Shown piece by piece: positions 49,815 through 62,149 of a stretch of DNA of 64,000 nt (position 1 is its first letter; the number at the start of each line of letters is the position of its first letter). Both the position numbers and the translations under genes were made by a program. Under the pieces are notes generated by a model. It was not told the DNA's origin. It searched no databases and saw nothing but the letters and a program-made list of their open reading frames with translations. This DNA comes from Liolophura sinensis (Eukaryota > Mollusca > Polyplacophora > Chitonida > Chitonidae). The stretch spans positions 13,885,338 through 13,949,337 of the forward strand of contig NC_088302.1 of assembly GCF_032854445.1 (NCBI RefSeq), read 5' to 3'.

Positions 49815-49885
49815 ATGATTGTTGGACAGGTGAGAAACGTTGTGTCCTGGACAGGTTGATTGATGGACAATTGTGAAATCTTGTA
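49815..49885. repeat. Outlying degenerate copies of the 34-bp minisatellite
   Basis: GATTGTTGGACAGGTGAGAAACGTTG, GACAGGTTGATTGATGGACAATTGTGAAATCTTGTA resemble two worn minisatellite units, about 1.4 kb beyond the main array and directly after a SINE fragment. Confidence 0.5.
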
Positions 49886-50899
49886 AGCGTGTCCACAGAG
49901 TGTCCTTTTGGCAAGATTTGTATGTTTTATTTATTTCCCAGGTTAAAAGTCATATCTGTTTCGTGGTTCTAGTAAGTTCCATCCACGATATGAAAAACTA
50001 CCATAAAAACCAAAAACAGTATTTACTGCACTGTCTGTCATAACAACTCTGCTTGTACTAAGATGACAATGGCGCACTGACAGATAGCATAAGTGCGAGT
50101 AGCCCACAGTCTAATGTCTACTGTTGTATTGACTTCACCAAACTGACGTTGTTGCAATGGTGGAGAAAAACACAGAGCTTAGTGAAGTGCCTGCCAAACT
50201 TCTGCGACCGAAAGCTGGATTCGAACACGCCATCTCGCTGATTGTTCTTTAACGCCATATAGTTTCACTCATACAGATATAGTCCTTGTAACTTTATAAC
50301 ACCGATTATAACAGCGACAAGTCACCTACTGACTTCAGCCAGAACACTGGCCAGTCTGGGGCCTAAATGTGATGCAGGCTTGCACTCCATTTGAGTTGAA
50401 AACAGCGCAAAGGCCCTTAATACTTAGTTAAACTAAGAACTAAGGGACCCTAACAGAGTCAGAGCTTTACTGCTCATTAAATAATAAGCCTTATTTTGCA
50501 AATTTCGACAGGAATTTTGTTAGGCATAACCTGTACAATGGCCGATTCTGTCTAGCAAATTGAGAAAGCCCCACTCTTTGCCTGAGTTTACAACGATGCT
50601 TGTGTTTTGCAGGCTTCTAATTGCCTTATGAAAGAACATCTGGTGAAAACAAAACATCGAGTTAACCATAATGAAAACTGTTAACAAAAAAATCAGGTAG
50701 GTATAGACCCCTGAACAAGTGGCACTCAACATTTTTGCACCGTGTTCCTCCTTCACTACACACTTGGAACATTTGTTCATATTCACAAAGTACCCCAGCT
50801 GAGGTAAAATATGCGACTCTTTACATTAACTTCTTATGCACACGAACGTATTAATTATATTAAACAGAATTACATAAAACATATTAATTCATTGCTGTG
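49886..50899. other. Intergenic between the two large duplicated copies
   Basis: I find no match to exons 2-3 of the edge gene and no mobile element. An 88-codon minus frame (50786-50520) has a hydrophobic stretch but no known motif. Confidence 0.4.
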
Positions 50900-53858
50900 C
50901 AGGAATAATGCATAGTTTGCAAATTATAAAGTACCATCATATTTTGCATTCAGTAACGTATCTGTGGACTTTGTGCTGGAATCCTGATAGATGAATACAG
51001 GCTTGCTCACACCTGACCTTACTGGACATGAGTCACTGGTTTGAACTGAGATAACCACTACAGAGACCATACATGATATATTTCCAGTAAGACATATTTA
51101 CAGTATGAAATTCTTCCTGTCGAGTGTTAATTTTCAAAGTGCTATTGATTTAATTACTGCTGCTTATAGTTTCATACATCCATGTAATTCAATTACAAGT
51201 TGTGGACAGAGAAGGTTCGCTCGGTTCCACGATCGTAACCGTGTTAGATGAGATGTCCCTTGAGGTAAAGATCTGCTGCCAGATGAATGGTCCCGCCATT
51301 CAGATAATAATCGAATAGTAATAATCGAATAAAAATCGAAACTTCCAGATTCCACATTTGTGCTGCTGTATATACCTGTACGTGGACATTTACTCTAGGG
51401 CCAGGAACCTCTGTCAGTGTACACTATATCCTTTGCGCTAGTAGTCTTAAGCGTGGCCTACTTGTTAAACTTGTCACACAAATACCAGACCATTAGAAGG
51501 AACACATCGATTAATAAGGCGCACATCACCATGACACTGAGGGCAGTCGCCGTTTATGTTAGGCACCATACATGATTTGTCCTTAATATCAGGGAATCTA
51601 ATCTAGTGTTTTACTGCTATTCGTACAATCATTGTATGACATATGCTGTTGAACAGCTGGATGCAGGACCTGTTGTTAAGAACAAGCACCTTCCATGTGT
51701 TTAAGACAAATGCTCTGGATGGTGCACCTGTAGGTCTTAACAGGAAATCAAACATCCAGTGGCAGTTTACGTTGCTTGGTCGCAAAATTTGATCACTCAA
51801 AAATGAAACTAAATCGTATCTAGTTCCCAGAGGTTATATCGAACATCGGGCGTTTTATTATTTTCTTGCCGGTCAGATATGTTGTTCCAAAGCGATGTTT
51901 AACAAAATTAATACAGATTATTGATGAAAATGTGGTGAGTTTATTTTCGTCGATGAACGAATTAATTCTCAGTGAGGATAACGCTTTCTGTTTCACCAAA
52001 CAGAACGTTTAAAACACTGCTTGGAGACTGCAAATTTAAAACACATATCATCATAGAATTTACTATATCTTACTAGGACTCTGGAACCAAAATGACTTTT
52101 TGCTCTGAACATCAACATATTTTTTTTTCAAAACTCGTAAAAATGAGTGTAGTTGCAGGTGTCGTATTATGGAAATGACTAGAATTTACTCTAGTGGGAA
52201 GATAAAAATATTTTAGGGTTTTTTGTCTTAACCATTTTACCTCAGTTTTAAGCAAATGATTGCTGTCCATTTCGAATGTTTAAGCTATGGTATTTCTTCT
52301 GTATACATGCATGCAGCAACTTTTCTTATTGAACTGTGAAAAAACAGAGCCCACATAGTAAGTAAGATTGCCCAAATCCTCGCCATTCCCGCACGGGTCC
52401 TTTGGGAGTCTTGGTACGTTTTTGTTATTCACTCTGTCAAAACACGGCTAAATTTGCATAGTTCAAACACCTTCGCTTTACACATCTTCATTCTGCTAGC
52501 GTTTTGTTCTAGTACCGGTATACAATGATGTGAAATAGGCAGGTAAATCAAAGTTTCCAAAAGTCTCGATGGCCGCAAGACCGTTTGAGAGAACCAGAAG
52601 CTAATTTCCTGTTGACTTCCTAATACCAAGTACTCCACGAATGGTCGCATGGTTGCCTGGGCAGTAAGATAAATACTAGTAGTAGTGATCTCCCTCGATA
52701 TCAGTCGAAAACGCATTAAACTACAAACCTGTATCGATGACCTCTGGATGAGCAAACTTGATTTATTGTGCAGATTATCTGTGAATTAGAGATCCAGTCA
52801 CAGTGTAAAAACACTTACGGACATTTTCATGATATATACATTTCCAACGAACAGTGATATTAATGTATACTGCAAGAGTATTTTTTTACAGGTTGGAAAT
52901 AAACGTAGGAAGTAAATAGCACACACAATGGCTTTATGGGTAACAAATGTTACTTCTTCAGGGGCTTTATTTCTATTTTCTTTTCGTAGTAAATACTAAA
53001 ATGAACCTAACTCAATAGACTTCGGCAATGCGATATTTGCTTCTTACTATGTTTTCCAAGCTCAGCTGAAAACATTTTGTTAATGTTGAAATATCCATCA
53101 GATTAGCATTACAAACTGGACGTTTTTGGTAAACCAGAGTGACTAATCTGCAAGAAACTCGACTGACTCGATTTAGGTACGTCTATATTTGACTCTGACT
53201 ACGTATTTCTTGCTAAGCTGAAAACATTTTGTGAATGCCTAGACATTGGTCAAGATAAAAGATATGATCAGAGATCAGCTCTACACACTGTATGCTTCTG
53301 GTAAACCTGTGTAACTAATCTCCATAGTTTAAAACTACGAAGGCATTAAACCCCTTCCTCACCATGTCATCAAAAACAGTTCAGCAGATAGAGCTTAAAT
53401 TGTCATTTCCTTTGATATAGTTCGGATCCATGATGATGCTGTATCTCATGAAAGTCTTTCCGATGTCGGAAATGTCAATCGTCTGATTTACGAAAAGTAC
53501 GTTATTCCGCTGGGCCATCTCAGTCGCCACAGCCCTCTGACAACACTCCCAATTGACTGTTATAGGCGACTGTCTGGATTTTACAGAACTAGCTTAGTCC
53601 AAGCACGTTAGCCCGAGAGTCGTCCGACTCACAGCAGCTTAGGTGAGTTAGTCCGCCAGATTCCGTGCGATGTTTCATGTGACACCAATGGCAGCAGAAA
53701 AAACACATTCAGCGTACTGGAAAGACCGAAATGATCGAAGGGTTTCCGGGGTTACGTTCAATCCTGATTTTGGTCATTAAATTAAGATAAGAAACTTAAA
53801 GTGTTAGTTATTTCGATTACATCCGTCATTTATCTATTTGACAACCTTTGTTTGGAGC

Positions 53859-53881
53859 ATGAATGAATGAATGAATGAATT
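53859..53881. repeat. (GAAT)n microsatellite
   Basis: Five or six units of GAAT. Confidence 0.9.
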
Positions 53882-56618
53882 GATTTTTGGCAAATTAAGT
53901 TCTTGATCAGTGCAAGTTCAATCACATGTTTTTCCTTTTCGAATAGCCCAAATAATTATATTTTACAAAATACCAGCCTCGTCTTTGCATATGCTAATTC
54001 AAGAGAGGCAATAGAGTTGAAACATTTTATAACGCGTGTGGGTTTGTAACTTCTACAAATTTTAAAATTATTTACACACTTTTGAAAAAATTTTCCCAAA
54101 ACCGTGAAAGCGGGCAAATATCGATGTTTTCCTTTTCGAGTCTGGGATTGAACAAGCGCTTCGTGTTTTTATGGCGATGGTAAAACGTGTCACCGTATCG
54201 GGTTTACTGTCTAAACAGTGCACCTAAGCAAAGGCATGGTCAATAGCACAACATGGAATGCATGACAATTGCAGTTCATGCATGCATCAAATATTCATAT
54301 AAAACACTGTATATAGTTTAATTACATGTAATTAGAACAAAAGAAAACATTTTAAACTAACTGAATGAATTTGGCTTAAAATATTCCAACAATAAACGAT
54401 GAAACTCTTCTCGATTAGATGCATAGATCCTGTATGTATTACCCATTACAATTTGAGGACAGAGCCCAAAATCGATTTGTTCATCAGGCCGGGCTCCTGA
54501 ATATAGTAGCTCCTTCAAACAGTCATGAAGATAATTTTAAAAAATCTCATTTATCTTAATGCTATGTAGGTTTACAGAATCAGTGCCAGAGCAAGCTGGA
54601 AAGATAATCATTATGACCTGTTATTTAAATGCCGTCCAAGACGAAAATGCTTTACATCTCTAATATGTCAACTTCAGTTCTACCATTGATGATTCTCGTG
54701 CATTCCTGAGTACGTCATGCAGGCATGGCTGAGCAGAAATTTTAGCCAGAACTTTAGTTTCATGAATATGAACATTCCAAAAGGTTCATGCAGCACATTG
54801 GAGTCGCCCTCATCCCCACAATGGCGTCGCCCATATTCCATAATGGGCTCATTGACACCTTCTACATAACGGCTAAAAGACGTCAGCGGTAAACATTGCC
54901 ATTATGTGAGTTTTGCATTAGAACTAGAATTCGTCTGACATGGGCGTCTGGAATAAGATTTTGCAAAAATTAATTTGGAGTAGATCAAGGACTTTTTAAA
55001 AAATCAGGAGCTGAGCGATTGTCAATTTCAGAAAATCTTGAAACAAAATTCACTAAATTAAAAATCCACATAATGCCGTGGGACCTTTGTTTACCTTCAG
55101 CAGAGTTCCATCTCACCTCCCCCCTTTTACCCCTTACTACTTACATATCGCTAGTTCATACAGTACTGTCCATATCCAGTTAGAACATACTTAAAACAAG
55201 AAAAGAAATTTCAGTTGTGGAAAGATTTAAAATTAACCCCAAGTACAAACAAATAAGTTAAAGTCATAGATTAACCTCTGTAGGCGACATATAGTCCATG
55301 TATGTATAATAACATAAAACGAACAAGATGTTCATTATCTATATGTAAGTGACATTTCTCCATCCTCTCTTATTGTAACGTCCTCCATATCTGACTAACA
55401 ACACTGTGCCTCACAATCATATGTGACATTTCTGGCTTCTGATCACCTCGCTATCTGATTGGACGTAAACATACCGGATAGAATATCCATGAGGTCAGAT
55501 CATAATTACAGAGTATTCTCATCAGTTGTGACAGTATTATGTAACTGAACGGGAGCCCTACCCAGATAGACGTAGGGTAATTCTCTCTGAGCTTTAAGAA
55601 GTGATCTAAATTTGAAGCCTTGCCAGGAAAAGTGTATTTTTTTTTGTATGAAGCGCTAGACACGATTTATTCTCTTCAAGGTTATTAGGTTATAAAATGT
55701 ATCGCTGCCATGATGTACAATGTTTTTATGTACAAATGTAAGGAACTTATTCCTGAAGATTTATACCGAAACTTTTAACTAAATCTTACACTGGTAATTG
55801 TGCCACAGAATAGATGCTTAAGACTGATGCTTTTTACGTATTTTTAAGTTCCTTTATGTAAGCTTTAACAATGCTGAATTAAAAATTATATTTTTGATTC
55901 ATAAATATGTAAAGCAGCAATCAAAGGAACATATATTAATACCCATCGCCAGTATATTGTCGCTGTCTTTATTATTTATATTATTCTCCATTATAAGTTG
56001 TTCTGCACTAACTTACCTGTACAGCTGTGTATATGACGTTTTATCGTGTTCAAAGGACAAAATTTGGGTAGAATAGAGACATTGTGTAGATAAAAAACAA
56101 AAAACAAAAACAAACAAGAAAACCTAGTTTGTGTGTTATGGCCGAAAAGTGCATTTTGTGCGACAATGGAGTGATGAAGCGATATATGGTGATGGAGCGA
56201 GGGGACGATGAGGTGGAGAACGATGAGGAGTTATGGTTGGAAATGCTCCAAGCCCCCAACTTTTCATTAGTCCATGGCCGTATTGTTCCATCGCTCCATC
56301 CTTCCATCGCTACATGTACACACAGCTCTAGCACCACATACCACGATCACACCGTGTTTCCGGCAATACCATCGACATATCGCCTCACCGTGTTGGCTTG
56401 AGTAGAGAAGACAGCTATTGACTTTCCAGCCTATCATAGTTACCATGTAAGTTTCACCTCACACATTACTGCAACAGTCCGGATAGAATGATATCGTACA
56501 ATTTCAGCTTACACATGGCATAGGTATACATAACAAACACTTGAAGACGTCACAAGATTACGCAGACGGGTATATTTTAATATGTGGTGGACGGATGTGG
56601 TAATCTGTTTTTATGCCA

Positions 56619-56730
56619 GACTTAGGTAGCGCACACATACGGAGAATTTTTTGATTGGTCGATAAAAAGGCCATTTATTGAAATGATTCAGATAAAGGGG
56701 GTATTTATAACTGAATAAGTGCCTTGACAG
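56619..56730 (-). repeat. Split direct repeat B2 (3' end of the Ngaro/PAT-type element)
   Basis: Matches B1 (56946-57110) through GCCAGA.T.AGGTAG, TTTTGATTGGTCGATAAA, CATTTATTGAAATGATTCAG and AATAAGTG. It forms the outer 3' end of the element next to duplicated host sequence. Confidence 0.72.
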
Positions 56731-56870
56731 GTTAAGTTAGGCCATGCACCCCTTTCATAATACAAAAGTAAGACTTCACTCTACTTAAGCAAAAGGTGGA
56801 AGTTTATGAATAGGTGAGAGAAATCTATTCTAAAAGCTGAGCAAAGAGTGGGTGGGTATTTACGGATGTT

Positions 56871-57110
56871 CAGATTTTTACGTCTTCACGCTCCGGAGTG
56901 AGATGAGGGAGGTGATCCTTATCACGTCTGGATAGTTTCCCTTTTAGCCAGATTCAGGTAGAGGTCAGAGAGGAGCTCGTTTTGCAACATACTTTAAAGA
57001 ATTTTCATTGGTTGATAAATTATCTTTTAATTGTTGATGTCATTTATTGAAAATGATGGAATGATGCAGATAATGGGGACATTCCATAGAATAACAGGGT
57101 AAGTGTTATA
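56871..57110 (-). repeat. Internal repeats A2 and B1 of the Ngaro/PAT-type element
   Basis: 56871-56945 (A2) matches A1. 56946-57110 (B1) matches B2: GCCAGATTCAGGTAG against GCCAGACTTAGGTAG, then TTTTCATTGGTTGATAAA, ATTTATTGAAAATGATGGAA and ATGATGCAGATAATGGGGAC. They abut at the CCCTTTTAGCCAG junction. Confidence 0.75.
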
Positions 57111-57389
57111 ACCCCACCCGAAGTCTCTGACCTATTCTGTGTAGGGCAATACAGAAGATTCACCCTCGGCCCAACCTAGGACATCTGCACAATAAATTCG
57201 CCGCCTTAAAGAACTAAAACCAGGAGAAGGTGCAGCTCTTGCTAAACACATTCAACTTGGTAAAGATAGCCCAAGCTCAGCCTGTCCGAGAGAAGTCTGT
57301 TGCAAAAGAATACATGACATGTATCAGAAAACATCAGGAAATACGGCACATTATGTTGTCAATCTGTATACTTATGAACAGATGAAACA

Positions 57390-58060
57390 GTACATTCAAT
57401 ATTCCAAAAATATTAATGCGAATATATTTCCGGAAAGCATCTGATTTCCATCTTGCAATGCGGAACTATGTCCTTCATGGTTTGTGGAATCCAGACCATC
57501 AAAATCCAGTATACAGTTTAAGGTGAGAGAACCGCCAGGCAACGGAAATAAAGTGCCAGTTGTATGACGAGATAGCCGAAGATATTGTTTCAGGGCACGC
57601 ACAAGGCACATGGATGGATTGTTTACTTTACCTATATTAATATGAACTGGTTTAAGGTCACTGTTTTTGAAGTGAGTAATAGTGACAGTCAAGTCCTGAG
57701 AATCAGAGTTGAGAGACATTGACAACGAATAGTATCGTTCCTACCTTTGTTAGCTTTGGAGACTGTAAGTTCACCTCTCCCCAAGAAGCAATGGAATGCC
57801 AGTAAAACAGTGATTTGAATGTACATCTAATGAAAAACGATGGTGTTACACAAGGGAGAGCTAACACCAGTTTCTCCAGAATAGGCAGAGTAATTGGTAA
57901 GTAAGAGTCAATTCTCGGTTTTGAACGCTGAACACCCTTCAGGACCTTTTGGACGAGAGAACTATGGGTTGGATCATGCAATCCATCGAGTTGGTGAATG
58001 AAACTAATGGCTGAAATGTGCGAGAATGTGATTAAAATAATGAAATAAATCGATTAATTG
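57390..58060 (-). pseudogene. Tyrosine recombinase of the Ngaro/PAT-type element
   Basis: This enzyme would integrate the circular cDNA. Visible segments are FIHQLDGLHDPTHSSLVQKV (about 58010-57950), SYLPITLPILEKLVLALP (57905-57850), FHCFLGRGELTVSKANKGR (about 57800-57742), ISHFKNSDLKP-like sequence to CLVRALKQYLRLSR (57660-57575), and finally RWKSDAFRKYIRI (about 57455-57418). The nucleophilic Tyr codon is at 57424-57426. Defects: at least two frameshifts (about 57790 and 57460); the first catalytic Arg of the usual FLRVGEL is replaced (FLGRGEL); the H-x-x-R box is not recognisable. Confidence 0.75.
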
Positions 58061-58116
58061 TACGAGTGTATGATTGAGTGTGTTTAGTGACAGAGGGGCC
58101 CTAAGTAGCTGATTTG

Positions 58117-58701
58117 TTACAGTTTGTAGAACTGAGCTGGAATGTGCACCTGTTCTTTGCACAGCCAAGGTGCGAAATAGAATGCTTCCTGGAAACGGAA
58201 ACGAGACAAATCGTCAGCTATAGCATTCGTTTTTCCTGGAATGTGTTTGGCTCTGAAGAAAATATTGTCTTTTATGGAAGATAACGCCAGGCGACGGACA
58301 AGCTCCATTAGCATTTTTGACTTTGATGTGGTTCGATTAATTATCTCAACCAAAGCAGCGTTGTCCGTCATAAAGACTGTCTTGTGGTTTGCTAACTTTT
58401 CACCCCATATCTCCAGAGCCAGGACAATAGGGAAAAACTCACTTATGGTTATGTTGAAATTGATCATGTCAGTTTGCCAGGAGCCTGCAAACCAGTGGTT
58501 ACCCATAACAGCAGCAAATCCTCCATGTCCTCCAGCAGCATCCGAATACAAACGAATAGAATGAGAAGAAAGCCAATCTGAGTACAAGAAAATAGACTTG
58601 CCATTGTATGATTCTAAAAACTTTAAACATGCCCTTATGTCAGCTCTACCTTCAGCTGATAACTTTATGTGACGGTGGAGTACTCTGATGGCCTGGGACA
58701 A
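58117..58701 (-). CDS. RNase H domain of the Ngaro/PAT-type element (retained open frame)
   Basis: 194 codons stay open. The protein begins with the link from RT (SQAIRVLHRHIKLSAEG) and then shows a complete RNase H fold: D54 in LYSDAAGG, E88 in ISEFFPIVLALEIWG, D113 in MTDNAALV, and D163 in NAIADDLSRF. HIPGKTN precedes the last. These are the four acidic residues that bind metal in RNase H, which degrades the RNA strand after reverse transcription. Upstream RT is broken, so this is a preserved piece of a dead polyprotein. The start Met is arbitrary, because the domain continues from RT. Confidence 0.82.
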   Translation of the reverse strand: MSQAIRVLHRHIKLSAEGRADIRACLKFLESYNGKSIFLYSDWLSSHSIRLYSDAAGGHGGFAAVMGNHWFAGSWQTDMINFNITISEFFPIVLALEIWGEKLANHKTVFMTDNAALVEIINRTTSKSKMLMELVRRLALSSIKDNIFFRAKHIPGKTNAIADDLSRFRFQEAFYFAPWLCKEQVHIPAQFYKL

Positions 58702-59512
58702 ATCTTGTTAGCGGTGCAAAAATGTTCTCCCTGGTATGATGACTGTTAAGTTAAGGCAACCTATAAGGGACTGGAGATATACTTCTTCGATGTTGATAAG
58801 AAGTCAAGGAGGTGTCTGAACTTAACTTATAACTTATCGTGTGGGAGCCTGGCAAGCATGGATGAGGAGTCAATTTCTATGCTATAAGTCTGAATAACTG
58901 TTTTTGTGGTCACAGTCTTAGAATGCTTAACTGGGATTTCTAGTGTACAGCATAGCTGGAGAAAGTGGTTTAAATCTTCAGAGCATTATGAAGAGTTTGG
59001 TAGCCCAACAAAAAAGTAGTCATCTATGAGATGGGAAAAGCCACAGGCTATTCATGACCCACAGAAAATGAGAGACTCAAAAATCTTACAAGATGCAGAA
59101 GCATCGATTGGCAAAGGTCGGCCATAGTAACATATTCCCTTCCATTTAAAGCCTAAAAATCTTATAAGAGGGCCCGATACTATACTCTGCCCAATTGTAC
59201 CTCAGTTCTTAATTTCATGGACACAAATTCTGTTTGTAGCAAGGCTGATTTGTGATTAGCACAGTTAATCCTGCCTATTAACTCACATTCAAACCCTAGT
59301 ATAAACCCAAATGTAAACCCATCTAAAAAACAAGAAGCCAGAGTTGAGTCATGACCTTGTAGAAACCAGAAAGGACGGCTGATATTAACATGAGTAGGCA
59401 GGGCACATGTCTTATTGGGGCTTGGGTTTACTACACTGGGACAATAAGTGTTTGTTTGTGCACCCTTTGATCTGGCACTTTCCAAATGTGAGAAATTTCC
59501 AGCAAAAGCCAT
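58700..59512 (-). pseudogene. Reverse transcriptase of the Ngaro/PAT-type element
   Basis: An open stretch 59512-59180 encodes GHDSTLASCFLDGFTFGF, LGFECELIGRINCANHKSAL and FVSMKLRTEVQLGRV, the conserved segment at the start of the YR-retrotransposon RT. Further on, GFKWKGICYYGRPLPIDAS (about 59090-59150) and LIDDYFFVGLPNSS (about 58985-59025) are seen. DDYFFVG is the polymerase box, usually DDFLFVG, so both aspartates remain. Several frame changes and stops break it between 59180 and 58700. Confidence 0.75.
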
Positions 59513-59666
59513 ACTGGTACGGGTTGGAAGGGTTTCGTTTTTTTTGTTTTGAAAGAAATGGCTGTGTTTTGCAATACTGCTAGTGATGCCAGAAAAATTG
59601 TATACAAACGGTTGTCTTCATCAACACAGAAAATCCGCAGTCAACCACGTGCATATTTACTGATGT

Positions 59667-59916
59667 CAGAGTTCAGATGTTTACGTCTTCACGCTCTGAT
59701 GTCAGTTGAGGAAGGTGACCGTTCAGAGAAGGCACATTGCTTAAAACCTGCCGTTACCATAACGATCTCGCAACACAGGTCAGTCATGTCTCAATCAGGA
59801 GTGAAACACCACCGCGATCATGGCTGCAATGAACTCAACCCAATGAACTTTTGAAAAGGGAGATAATTCACTGACATAAAATAGACTATCCTTATTACAT
59901 CTGGATAGTCTCCCTT
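59667..59916 (-). repeat. Split direct repeat A1 (5' end of the Ngaro/PAT-type element)
   Basis: Shares GTTCAGAT.TTTACGTCTTCACGCTC at its inner end and CTTAT.AC.TCTGGATAGT.TCCCTTTT at its outer end with A2 (56871-56945). A1 carries about 150 extra bases in the middle that A2 lacks. Confidence 0.75.
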
Positions 59917-61210
59917 TTCCATCACGTAACGACAACACCATTTCTGGCATAACTGTATAAAATAAATAGCTAGGGGATAACACTCAAGTGTCAGCATTTA
60001 TACACATTTTCCATTTTATTGAGGGATGTATGGAGAGATGTGTTTAGTGCCTTTTGACTGAAGTGATGCTCTATGACGTAATAAGCAGCATTCGCATTTC
60101 GGGACACGCGCCACTACTCTCGCCACAACAGAAAAACCGTGATCAAATAATATATTAGTACCCATTCGCGGACAGTGTCTTTTGAAATTTCTGCTTTTCA
60201 CGGCCAATAAAATGGCAAGTTTCAAAGTAAGACTTTTTACTTGGTGTTTTCAGTTCCTCCGTTGTTTTAACTATAAGTTACTGCGAATGGCGACAAGATT
60301 TCCAATGCAGAATTTGAATGAAATAGATATTTAATGTAGCCAGAAAGCTGCCGCTGGGTTAAAACATAGGCTGTTAAGTAAACATTAGCACCCAGCTCTC
60401 GTGTAATGCGAGATCCCGCGACATTTCTGCTAAAGAAATGGCGGCCTTCTGAAATGCGATAGTGACTTATATCTAAGGAATTCTCCCGCCTCACGAAGCA
60501 ATATTCACCAGGCGTTCCATATATTGCATCTATTTCGTCGTTCGAAGAAGAGAACTAGAAACTGTGTCAGCTCTGGGTTGAGACCATTATAATCAAACGA
60601 TAACAGTTCTAGTACTTCATATCGGGTAAACGTTGCATGTGTAGTTAATCAGCTATGTAAATTCCTTCACGTTAATTTAGCCCGGATTAGTGAAACATTA
60701 AAGGCCAAATGGTAGACAAAGCTGCGCCTTTGATGACGTTTCTTTGGCATACTTACTTTTTTTCTTTTCAGAAGTAGAAAGTGCAAGAAGACGAAAGGAT
60801 AAAAATAGTGGTCTGAAGATTATGCTGAATATTAAGGTGATTGAACACCTGACCGTCGTGGGAATATAGGCCATATCAGAAAGACGACTTAAGGACCTGG
60901 TACGGTAAGGCGGAGTATCAGCCCCAGAGAAGTGCGATAAGAAAGTGTAGAAGTTTGAAATCCGTATCTCTGCCAACGTCTTCACAGTACAGTGAAGTAT
61001 CGCAGGTTCTGTGGAAAGCAGGTTCTACGTATACGAAGCGTTCAAATCTTTGTGGTCCTTTTTTTTTTTTTGCCAACATACTTTTTGTGTGAGTAAAGAT
61101 AGAGGCTGTCTTGCATTAAATAAATGTAATCATGAATTAGAATTGTCAAGCTAAGGAATTACGTAACTTTCGGCATATATAGGTCTACCATAATGGTAGT
61201 AACACCATAA

Positions 61211-61246
61211 GTCGTAACGGTCGTAACGGTCGTAACGGTCGTAAGG
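61211..61246. repeat. Four copies of a 9-bp CpG-containing repeat
   Basis: GTCGTAACG repeated four times, the last ending AAGG, in AT-rich surroundings about 900 bp upstream of the edge gene's ATG. Confidence 0.9.
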
Positions 61247-62007
61247 ACACTGCTACAGTACTTCTAGTCGGGTGAGTCGACAATTTCAAGTCAAGAGAGG
61301 TAGACCAGGAGGTTCAAATATTAATTTTCACGTTCTGACAAGGGTTCTGACAAAAGGTTCTTATAAGACAGTGGCCTGCTTTTCAGTTGGTATTAATATC
61401 TGAAGGCAGCACATTTTAACCTCGTTAGGTGGTTCTACTGAGATGTAGGAATTTCCGCCATTGCAACGTCGAAAATTTTGTATAGTTACGTCTACAATAT
61501 TACAATATATCAGATTTTACTCTAGCTTCGTGCTGTTTTTCAAACGAACTGTGGAACGAACGTTTGACATCAATAAACTAGGACGAGAGTCCTGCGCCCG
61601 TGAGTTATGTGGGTTTCACCGTTACAATATGTGGAGGTTTAGTCGATATTAAATATGTTGGGGGAATCCGTAAAACTTCTTCCCACCTCTAACAAAGCAG
61701 TCCAAAGCTTGGAACTCTTTTGTTCTTTCATTTCATACGTCACAATTATAGGCGTATGTGTGCTAATAAAACACATATGAAGTACACAAATATTGCAACG
61801 TCATAGAAGAAAACGATGTTTTCTTGGACCATTTGTTTAGCTCGTCCTCGAGTCTCCCATTACTGGCGGGATTAAATTCTAGTTGGAGTGCAATCGGCTG
61901 CTGATGTATCCTTAGGTGTATCCTTTACAAATAACCGTAGCGTAATGTCAAAATCAGCGCCTATTCTGTTCAAACGTTAATCGTTGAGAGGCACATGACT
62001 CGGTTTG

Positions 62008-62015
62008 TGACGTCA
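62008..62015. promoter_or_regulatory. Perfect CRE (TGACGTCA) upstream of the first coding exon
   Basis: An eight-base palindrome TGACGTCA lies 135 bases before the proposed ATG. It is the canonical binding site of CREB/ATF bZIP factors. A TGACG half-like site follows at about 62030 and another at about 62046. The duplicated copy near 49.14-49.18 kb keeps TGACG half sites but has no full palindrome. Regulation through this site is inference. Confidence 0.35.
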
Positions 62016-62149
62016 CATAAGATGCTGCGATGACGACACAAAGGGTGACGTTGAAAATCACGTTCAAGTAAAGCTTCCTCAAGCTTTGACATATGCCGTT
62101 GTGTAAGCTGTAAGCTGATTGCGATAAGAGAATTTATCGAAAATCAAGG

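Larger units (their letters stand above)
56614..59918 (-). mobile_element. Ngaro/PAT-type tyrosine-recombinase retrotransposon, 5'-deleted
   Basis: Minus-strand order: end of the pre-RT region and RT (59512 to about 58720), RNase H (58701-58117), tyrosine recombinase (about 58050-57390). This order and the protein motifs are those of DIRS-superfamily elements. The ends form split direct repeats: A1 at 59667-59916, B1 at 56946-57110, A2 at 56871-56945, B2 at 56619-56730, giving A1-coding-B1-A2-B2. That arrangement is typical of Ngaro and PAT and not of DIRS1. The element interrupts a duplicated block whose other copy (45899-45925) lacks it, which fixes its ends to within a few bases. At about 3.3 kb it is short; gag and the first part of RT are missing. 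Confidence 0.85.

Noticed and set aside
58241-58564. 107-codon plus-strand frame
   Set aside because: Antisense shadow of the RNase H domain.
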